Source: Liolophura sinensis
Taxonomy: Eukaryota > Mollusca > Polyplacophora > Chitonida > Chitonidae
Assembly: GCF_032854445.1 (NCBI RefSeq)
Contig: NC_088298.1
Span: forward strand, 476,274-540,273
DNA length: 64,000 nucleotides
Direction: 5' to 3'
In this document: positions 57,071 through 64,000 of the stretch, piece after piece
How the letters are laid out: each line of letters starts with the position of its first letter
Numbering within the stretch: the first letter of the stretch is position 1
Position numbers and translations under genes: made by a program
The notes under the pieces: generated by a model
What the model was told of the DNA's origin: nothing
Seen by the model: the letters and a program-made list of their open reading frames with translations, nothing else
Databases searched by the model: none

Positions 57071-58233
57071 ATGAAACGCTCTACTACCACGAACCCCCTG
57101 CATGCTGCCATCAGGATGAAACGCTCAGCTTTTGTACCCGCTCTGCTAACCACCATTACCGAGCAGCAACAACCTCCCGAGAAGACGAAGAAGGTGTGCC
57201 TGTCATCACCCAGCGAAGGTTCTCGCCAAATTGCAGCTCGCCTCCTGGCTGTGGGTGGGGATGTGTAGAGACGAGACGATTGAGATTTGCCAATCAGCCA
57301 TAGATCCAAACGCGTCAGGCTTGACGGGAAGGGGTGGACTCGGCTCAAGACCCTGGCTGCTGATCTACCCGAGGTAGGTTTACCAGCGCGGGAGCGGTTC
57401 TCCAACAGATACTTTCTATCCACGCTGACGACCTCGGAGGGTGTCCTGTATGTTCATGTGAAGAAAAGGCGAGCCTACCGTCCGAACGGTCCACTCTACC
57501 TGACCAGTGAAGGTATCACGCTCAAGTACTGGACTTACTGGCAAAAACTTGTACAGGCCATCCCCGACATCAACGCCTTGTTGCTGGTGGTGGTAGAGGC
57601 TGGGGATAACGACGACATCCAAGTCGGGGGTGGAGATGGAGAAGGGGAGGAGACAGGGGAGACGGAGACTGCTGCCGCTACTTTTACCACCCCCAAAAAC
57701 TCCGACGGTAACCCCGACGGTGACAGCGAACACACTGTGAAGATGGAAAAGGCGGAGTTGTTAAACCCAGAGCTTGAGACGGCGCTTACAGCCTTGCTGT
57801 GGCGCAGAAAACTTAGGATGCGGCTCTCCAACCCCACCTCCTCAAGTTACAGCGCGAAGTGTACGGTCAATAACCCACCGCCACGAGTGATCCATCTCCT
57901 CCCCTACCTCCCTAGCTGGAGAACCGAGAGCTGGCCCTGAGTATCGTGGACGACGCTCATATGCGTTACTTGAAAGAGGGAGCTGTGTTGGTCAATTTCA
58001 TGCGCCAGGCACGTAAGGCAGCCTCCCTCCTGTGGACTGTGGAGAAGAGTGTGAAAGACCAACTGCGGCAGTTTTTAAATGAGACGTCTATCAACAAATC
58101 GAACCCGGCATTCGCTCAGATGTACGTTGAGTATATGATGACTGCTAACAACCTCCCTGTACCTGACGATCAGCCTACAACGACCCTACCTAACAACCAG
58201 GCCGCTCAGACCACCCAGACGATGACCGAGTGA
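57071..58233 (+). pseudogene. PC4/Sub1-like single-strand DNA-binding protein gene, broken
   Basis: ATG 57071 opens a 65-codon frame (MKRSTTTNPLHAAIRMKRSA) that stops at 57266. The same frame is closed again at 57281 and then open from 57284 to 57940: KRVRLDGKGWTRLKTL, then a PC4-like domain, RYFLSTLTTSEGVLYVHVKK followed by LTSEGITLKYWTYWQKLVQA, whose GI.L...W..L pattern is typical of PC4. An acidic Gly/Glu linker and TALLWRRKLRMRLSNPTSS follow. A frame change near 57850 and stops at about 57868 and 57913 precede the C-terminal helical region (LALSIVDDAHMRYLKEGAVL and on to 58233). Family members act on ssDNA and transcription. Not sure whether it is a host paralogue or part of an uncharacterised element. 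Confidence 0.5.
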
Positions 58234-58436
58234 GTGTTTTTTGTTAGCCGCACCACCACCAGCACCACCCTTACCCACTTTTGTTTGTTTCCTTTTTTTC
58301 CTCTCCCTTCATTCATTCTCGTTCTACCTATGTGTTTTACAGGAAGGTGACTAGGTTGGTGCAAGTTATAAACGTTGACCAGTGTCGGGACTTTCATATT
58401 GGTGATTCAAGCATCATTACGAGACATATCTCACCG
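58234..58436. other. 3' flank of PC4-like gene
   Basis: No coding sequence. No histone-type stem-loop was found despite the cell-cycle-like promoter. Confidence 0.4.
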
Positions 58437-58699
58437 TGAATGAATGAATGATTATGGCTTAACGCCACATCGGCAATATTTCAGCCATATCGTGGCGAGA
58501 ACAAGGTGAAAACAAGAGACGGTCAAGGTTTTCGATATAATAATATGAACATCAAAAGTAAAACAAAAAGTACAGACATGTTTAAAATCGCATAAAAGAA
58601 AAAATAAGAGTTAAAACTCGAAAACCAAGGTTATATATTACATGTATAAATCTATATGTATATAACTGTTTATCTATACATATTTATGATAATTAAAAT
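58437..58699 (-). repeat. LINE copy 2: 3' UTR, hairpin and tail
   Basis: Hairpin cgccac...gtggcg at 58463-58497, with inner ggc/gcc pairing, then the TCAT-type tail. This is the likely RNA site recognised by the reverse transcriptase. Confidence 0.85.
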
Positions 58700-61600
58700 T
58701 TATATTTTGTGATATAGGCCAATGGCCTTCAAATAATTGATGACAACATCGCCAGCGATGCTGTCAAATAAATCATATATAGAGTTTACCGTGTAGAATC
58801 TTTGCCGAACATGGGCAAAGTCTACACAGTCAACCAGAATATGTTTGATGCCATATTGAGCATCACATCCAACACACTCGGGAGGACTGCTCCCATCTAA
58901 GATGAAATTGTGTGTCAGATGAGAATGACCAATACGGCATCTGGTTAAAACGACTTGGTCTCTACGAGACATATCAAATGTATATGAATTATAGCCAATG
59001 ACCGGATGAATGGCATGCAGTTTATTATGGATCTGCAAGTCCCATTCACCCTGCCAAAGGCGATGAATATATTTAAGAATATTAGACTTCACGTCAGTAT
59101 AAGGGAATTTAACCCGAGATACAGGTTTATATAGGGCAGCTTTCGCTTCCCTGTCCACGACTGTGTTTCCATGGATACCAGTGTGACTTGGTATCCAACA
59201 GAATATAATATCTTTACCTCTTTTGATTAGTTTTCGGTGTTTGGCTATTATCTCAAGTATCAATGGATTTTTAAATTTATTATTCTGAATCGCCAAAAGG
59301 CAAGACAGCGAGTCGCTGCATATCACTGCCCTCTGGACATGCCCAGAGGAAACATATGATAAGGCCAGGAGTATAGCCCTGGCCTCTGCAGAAAAGATAG
59401 AAGATGAAGGTGGCAGACGAAGAGAAGTGACCCGCTGCTCTAAGACAGCCGCAGCCGCAACCCTGTCCCCATCCTTTGACCCGTCAGTGTATATAAATTT
59501 GTAATCCATATAATGAGCCTTGATTTCAGCAAAACTTTGCTGAATTATAAGAGGATTTGTATTCGATTTATTATATTTACGTAGATCAAATATTAGTTTG
59601 CTTTGTGGGAGAAGCCATGGAGGAGACTCCGGAAAAGACACCGGAGCTATATCCTCCAGCTTGATGTTAGCTCCCACAAAATGGTCCCGTATGCGAAGAC
59701 CGAACGAAGGGATCTTGTTAGGATATTTAATATATTTGTCTACATATAATGGATTGAAAACACAGTCATAGGCAGGGTTTGTTGGATGAGCTTTAAGCTT
59801 ACTAGCGTATTGAAGGCTAAGTTTTATACGTCGGTTGTATAAGGAAGGCTCATTTGCCTCCACGTATAAACTTTCTACTGGTGAGGTTCTAAAAGCACCA
59901 AGGCTGAGCCTCAAACCTTGGTGATGAACAGGATCCAACATTTTAATGTACGACTTCCTAGCGGAACCGTAAATGATGGATCCATAGTCCAATTTAGACC
60001 TCACCAGAGAACGATATAAATTAAGTAAAACTGATCGGTCGGCACCCCAATCGGTGCTAGACACGACCTTAATTATATCGAGAGCCTTTGTACATTTAGC
60101 TTTAAGCATTTTTATATGAGGTATAAAAGATAGCTTACTATCAAATATTATACCTAAAAATTTAGTTTCTCCAACAATTTTAACCTGTTCACCACAAAAA
60201 TTAAGCTCGGGATCAAGATGAAGCTTCCGTTTATTACAAAAATGCATACCGACGGTTTTAGACGTTGAAAATCTAAAACCGTTTTCAGTTGCCCATTTCT
60301 CGATTTTGTTGAGACAAAGCTGCAACTGACGTTCGATATTATTCATATTCTTAGCTCGGTAGCATATAAGGAAATCATCCACGTATAAAGAACCCTCTGT
60401 GCCAGATGTTAATGTTTTTGCTAGGCTATTTATTTTTATGCTGAACAGAGTTGGTGATAGAATACTGCCCTGGGGTACACCCATTTCCTGCTCATAAGAG
60501 TCAGAAAGAGTGGACCCAACCCGTACCTTAAACTGACGATCGGATAAAAATTGGGATATAAATATAGGTAATCGACCTTTAAGACCCATATCCGTGAGGT
60601 CTTTTAAAATACCATATTTCCATGTGGTGTCGTAAGCCTTTTCAAGGTCAAAAAAAATGGACACCACATGTTCATTATTAACAAAACCATTACGGATAAA
60701 AGTTTCAAATCGAACAAGGTGATCTAAAGTAGATCGACCTTGACGAAAACCACATTGAATGTTAGATAAAAGCTTGTTGGTTTCAAGAAACCAAACAAGT
60801 CTATCATTAATCATCCGTTCCATAGTCTTACAGACACAGCTGGTAAGAGCTATGGGACGGTAATTATTTGGATCATTATGATCCTTACCCGGTTTAGGAA
60901 CCGGGATAATACACGCCTCCCTCCATGATGGTGGAAAATTACCAGTTATCCAAATATCATTAATCAAGTCCAAGAGAGTCTCCAGTGGCTCAGGTGGTAA
61001 ATGGTTCAGAAACTTATAATATACATTATCAGGACCACAAGCAGTATCGTGGGCCTTTTTTAATGCAGTTCTAAGTTCCTCGATATTGAATGGACAATTA
61101 TAATCTTCTAAATTTTTAGAAGAAAAGGGCAATTTAATTTTCTCCTTCTGGTTTTTAATATGTTGGAATTCTTTAGTATAGTTCTTAGAAGATTTGTTGG
61201 AAATTGTTTCAGCTAATTTATTGGCTATATCAGATGGAGATGTTAATATATTATCTCCATCTTTTAAATGCTGAACTTTTGCTTTATTATTTTTGCCCTT
61301 AAGTTTCTGAACCATGTTCCAGACCTTACGCATGGGTGTTTTTGACGTAATGCCTGAAACAAAGTTCCGCCAACAAGATCGTCTCTTGGACTTGAGTAAT
61401 CGACGAGCCTTAGCTCGAAAAATACGAACCTGGTTTAAGTTATTATCAGTAGGACAAATATTAAAATTTCGCTCAGCCTTTTTGCGGTCCTTAATGGCTT
61501 TGCGACAGTCCTGATCATACCAGGGTTTGCTTTTGGATTGTGGATTTGTCGAGGTTTTAGGGATAGTTCTATCGGCAGCTCGTAAAAGAAGCTCGTTAAA

Positions 61601-62392
61601 TTTTAATATTGGATCATTTGCTGCATTGAGAGTCTCTGGAGTGATATCAGCCTCACAGAACATCTCAAATGCGATCCAATCTGCTTTATCGAATTTCCAC
61701 CTAGCTACACGTTCTAAAGAATTAGAAGTGATATGCTCTAGGATAATAGGAAAATGGTCACTACCACAAAGATCGTCATGCACCTTCCAAGAAAAATCTA
61801 GGAGAAGTGATGGATCTGTGATAGTGAGATCGATAGCAGAATAAGCGCCATTACCTGGATGTAAATAGGTATTAGAACCATCATTGAAATAACACAGTTC
61901 ATCCTTCGATAAGAAGTCCTCTACTATCTTGCCCTTATTGTTTATGTTATTACTGCCCCATAGGGGGTTGTGGGAATTAAAATCTCCCATAAGTATAAAA
62001 GGTTTTGGCAACTGTTCTGTTAAATTATGCAATTGCAAAGCTGACAAAGAAATGTTAGGAGGAATATAAACGGAACATAATGTGATTGTTTCAGACAACG
62101 AAACACGGACGGCCACAGCCTGAAGTTCTGTATCCAGAGAAACAGGGCTGTGGATAATGCTGTTATTTATGAGTATTGAGGAGCCGCCAGCAGCTCGCTC
62201 TTTTTCATTTACATAAGTACTATATAAAGAATAATTTTTAAGAGTTATTTTATCTTTGTCAGATGTCTTCAGATGAGTTTCCTGAAGACAAAGGGCAATA
62301 GGATTTAGTAATTGAACTAGCTGTGTTATTTCAATAAAATTTACCTTAAGACCTCGACAATTCCACTGTATAATTTTATCATATATCGCCAT
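58700..62392 (-). CDS. LINE ORF2: APE endonuclease, reverse transcriptase, RNase H (1230 aa)
   Basis: ATG at 62392 overlaps the ORF1 stop (TAATG). Residues about 1-235 form an APE-type endonuclease: IIQWNCRGLK, LCLQETHL, MGDFNSHNPLWGS and GSDHFPII. Residues about 480-760 are the RT: NYRPIALTSCVCKTMERM, CGFRQGRSTLDHLV, FFDLEKAYDTTW, GVPQGSILSPTLFS and LYVDDFLICY with the catalytic Asp pair. Residues about 950-1090 are RNase H: IYTDGSKDGD, FSAEARAILLAL, ICSDSLSCL and CWIPSHTGIHGNTVVDREAK. A C-terminal Cys/His region (CVGCDAQYGIKHILVDC) follows. No stop or frameshift is seen, so it may be active. The RNase H domain places it in the I group. Confidence 0.96.
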   Translation of the reverse strand: MAIYDKIIQWNCRGLKVNFIEITQLVQLLNPIALCLQETHLKTSDKDKITLKNYSLYSTYVNEKERAAGGSSILINNSIIHSPVSLDTELQAVAVRVSLSETITLCSVYIPPNISLSALQLHNLTEQLPKPFILMGDFNSHNPLWGSNNINNKGKIVEDFLSKDELCYFNDGSNTYLHPGNGAYSAIDLTITDPSLLLDFSWKVHDDLCGSDHFPIILEHITSNSLERVARWKFDKADWIAFEMFCEADITPETLNAANDPILKFNELLLRAADRTIPKTSTNPQSKSKPWYDQDCRKAIKDRKKAERNFNICPTDNNLNQVRIFRAKARRLLKSKRRSCWRNFVSGITSKTPMRKVWNMVQKLKGKNNKAKVQHLKDGDNILTSPSDIANKLAETISNKSSKNYTKEFQHIKNQKEKIKLPFSSKNLEDYNCPFNIEELRTALKKAHDTACGPDNVYYKFLNHLPPEPLETLLDLINDIWITGNFPPSWREACIIPVPKPGKDHNDPNNYRPIALTSCVCKTMERMINDRLVWFLETNKLLSNIQCGFRQGRSTLDHLVRFETFIRNGFVNNEHVVSIFFDLEKAYDTTWKYGILKDLTDMGLKGRLPIFISQFLSDRQFKVRVGSTLSDSYEQEMGVPQGSILSPTLFSIKINSLAKTLTSGTEGSLYVDDFLICYRAKNMNNIERQLQLCLNKIEKWATENGFRFSTSKTVGMHFCNKRKLHLDPELNFCGEQVKIVGETKFLGIIFDSKLSFIPHIKMLKAKCTKALDIIKVVSSTDWGADRSVLLNLYRSLVRSKLDYGSIIYGSARKSYIKMLDPVHHQGLRLSLGAFRTSPVESLYVEANEPSLYNRRIKLSLQYASKLKAHPTNPAYDCVFNPLYVDKYIKYPNKIPSFGLRIRDHFVGANIKLEDIAPVSFPESPPWLLPQSKLIFDLRKYNKSNTNPLIIQQSFAEIKAHYMDYKFIYTDGSKDGDRVAAAAVLEQRVTSLRLPPSSSIFSAEARAILLALSYVSSGHVQRAVICSDSLSCLLAIQNNKFKNPLILEIIAKHRKLIKRGKDIIFCWIPSHTGIHGNTVVDREAKAALYKPVSRVKFPYTDVKSNILKYIHRLWQGEWDLQIHNKLHAIHPVIGYNSYTFDMSRRDQVVLTRCRIGHSHLTHNFILDGSSPPECVGCDAQYGIKHILVDCVDFAHVRQRFYTVNSIYDLFDSIAGDVVINYLKAIGLYHKI

Positions 62393-63772
62393 TATGGAGG
62401 GAGACGTATAGGAGATTTATCTTTGTGTTTGGACCGCGGACGACCCTTCCGTGGAGATCGGCTGTTAGATCTCCCTGGTGCGGGTGATGTATCCATCACC
62501 TCCGCATCTGAGGTTGAAGGACCAACGTCCTCCAACGATCCAAACTTATTAAAAGTTTGGACAGGGTCCCTAGTGGCCTTAGAGGGACGCTCTGTTGGGC
62601 CACTAGGTTTATTAGATTTATTGTTATTATTTGAAGGGTTATTTTCGGACATATTTTTGTTTCTACGTTGATTAAGTTTGGGGTTATCGGTTCGGTCAGT
62701 ATTATTCGCTGGTTGTATTTGTTGTATTAAGGTAGTTTGGGTTGAGGAAGTATTGAAAGCAGGTCGAACAGTAGGTTCAACAGAAACAGGAGAAGGTTTC
62801 AAGTTTGCAATGGGCCAAGTCATTGATGTTTGAGTAGCAACAGATGCTACTCGCTTGACCGCATTGGCAAATGAAGTCTGCAGTGAAGTATTAGGAGGCG
62901 AGAAAAGTTTTCCGGGCCTCCTGATACGATATATTGTTTTTAGTTTTTATAGTGATTATTTCTTTTTCTTTTATGAAAAGTGGACAGTCCCTAGAGGAGG
63001 CCATGTGATCTCCACCACAATTGCAACACTTAACTGTGTTGCTGCAGTCGAAACCCTCATGACCTTCACTGCCACATCGAAAACAAACAAGTTTATTTTT
63101 ACATTGGCCCTTGCCATGACCAAATTTCTGGCACGTGAAACAACGTGTTGGGTTAGGGATGTATAAGTCTACACTAACCCTATACGGGCCAATGTAAATG
63201 TATGATGGAATGGAAGTAGAATTAAAAGTTAACAGGTATGTATTTAGTTTCAGGATATTACCAGATTTCTTCATAGTGAAGCGCTTTACTCTGGTAACAC
63301 CCTGCGACTTCAGTTCAGTGCAGATTTCCTCTTCCGAAAGTTCCAAAATATCTTGATCCCGGTCACGAATTATTCCCTGACTGCTGTTCAGGGAATTGTG
63401 AGGGGATGTAAACACAGGTATGTCCGAAATTTTTTTCAACGATAATAAATTGACGGATTGTTGTTGGCGGAGACATTCAATGAGAATGTCTCCGGATCTT
63501 AGCTTTTTCACATTTTTTAACGTTCCAGCGACTCCCTGGAGAGCCCTTTGCAATAGAAAGGGGTGGATTTTGGAGGCCGGCTTCTGTTCATTCTTAGTTG
63601 AAAGAACAATAAAAGCCGGCCAGCTGTCCGACACATTACATTTATCAAGCGAGTCCGAAAAAACCTCCAACTTCCTCTTTTTGTCGGTACTCGAAGTTAT
63701 TCCAGTAGAAGCCCTAACAGATCTATTGGATAAGTTTTGGGATAAATTTAAAGAAGACATAATAAATATCAT
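62392..63772 (-). pseudogene. LINE ORF1 (gag-like), single frameshift
   Basis: ATG at 63772 (or 63760). The N-terminal half has STDKKRKLEVFSDSLD, KKLRSGDILIECLRQQQ and LSEEEICTELKSQGVTRVK. Knuckles are CFTCQKFGHGKGQC, CFRCGSEGHEGFDC and CCNCGGDHMASSRDC. Reading breaks just after YQEARK at about 62895, where one base makes a TAA. The rest, 62880-62392, is open in the next frame (TSFANAVKR, Ser/Pro/Lys-rich tail, SPIRLPP) and ends at the TAA of the TAATG. LINE copy 1 keeps the original frame at this point, so the break is specific to this copy or an assembly error. Confidence 0.9.
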
Positions 63773-64000
63773 AAAGATTCACCCCACGTGTTCCCCACCC
63801 ACCACGGAGTGCCAACAAGGGCGATGCCTGAACCTGGGGATACCCAGCAGGACACACACCAAGGACTCCACATGAGGTATACTCGAATAGATGGCCTCAA
63901 TGAGCAAACCCCATTTAGTAAATAAGGTCACACACCAGACACATACTACTCGATTGACCCATGAGCCACCGCCTCAAAACGTAGTCCCGCAAACGAAATT
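63773..64000 (-). promoter_or_regulatory. LINE copy 2 5' leader (partial)
   Basis: Contains ctcgattgacccatgagc and cccgcaaacgaaatt, shared with 15505-15560 and in part with 26138-26165. Cut by the window end. Confidence 0.7.

Larger units (their letters stand above)
58437..64000 (-). mobile_element. LINE copy 2, nearly intact, continues past right edge
   Basis: From the TGAATGAATGAATG tail (58437) through the 3' UTR, ORF2, ORF1 and part of the 5' leader. Only one frame break (in ORF1) is seen. The 5' end lies outside the window. Confidence 0.95.

Noticed and set aside
57416-57733. 105-codon minus frame
   Set aside because: Antisense shadow of the PC4-like gene; Ser/Pro-rich composition follows from the acidic Gly linker on the plus strand.
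57868-57915. Short intron ending in ctcctcccctacctccctag
   Set aside because: The pyrimidine tract and AG look like an acceptor, but reading continues as coding-like sequence (TATSDPSPPLPP) with a stop, and no good donor was found; decay explains it better.
1-64000. CRISPR arrays, bacterial operons, rRNA genes
   Set aside because: Only tandem microsatellites and transposon repeats are present; gene structure is eukaryotic with introns.

Overview
The window is eukaryotic DNA from an intron-bearing, transposon-saturated genome. The mix of I-group LINEs (endonuclease, RT and RNase H) with (TCAT)n tails, Ty3/gypsy, PIF/Harbinger, pogo, piggyBac, hAT and Tc1 elements, plus a LINE 3' hairpin and a gcggccagcattatgg-type repeat that I associate with molluscs, suggests a marine invertebrate, most likely a mollusc. 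That assignment is inference. I see no bacterial or operon-type genes and no convincing intact single-copy host gene.

Layout. 1-10050: decayed Ty3/gypsy copies; one is split inside its RNase H domain by an apparently complete 3.65-kb Harbinger element (2647-6292) whose two genes are interlocked on opposite strands. 10051-15213: a piggyBac pseudogene cut by a hAT element (hAT-1 copy A). 15214-20764: LINE fragments and a decayed HMGXB3/KDZ-like gene. 20765-26579: a degenerate full-length LINE abutting a 5'-truncated piggyBac (26580-28692). 28693-31874 and 42793-46043: two copies of a segmental duplication. 33418-43597: a gypsy element (LTRs of 165 bp) with a pogo element in its gag gene, which itself contains a piggyBac copy. 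46349-about 56705: a hAT-2 gene with a Tc1-like element in its first intron, which in turn carries hAT-1 copy B. 56706-58233: a promoter rich in CCAAT and E2F-like sites driving a decayed PC4-like gene. 58437-64000: a nearly intact LINE running off the right edge.

How it fits together: most of the sequence is layered insertions. The layers can be ordered because target-site duplications (TTA for Harbinger, TA for pogo and Tc1, TTAA for piggyBac) and interrupted reading frames line up across the inserts. The most interesting units are the interlocked Harbinger gene pair, the pogo element with a second nuclear-signal ORF, the near-intact LINE with a TAATG ORF1/ORF2 junction, and the cell-cycle-like promoter of the PC4-like gene.
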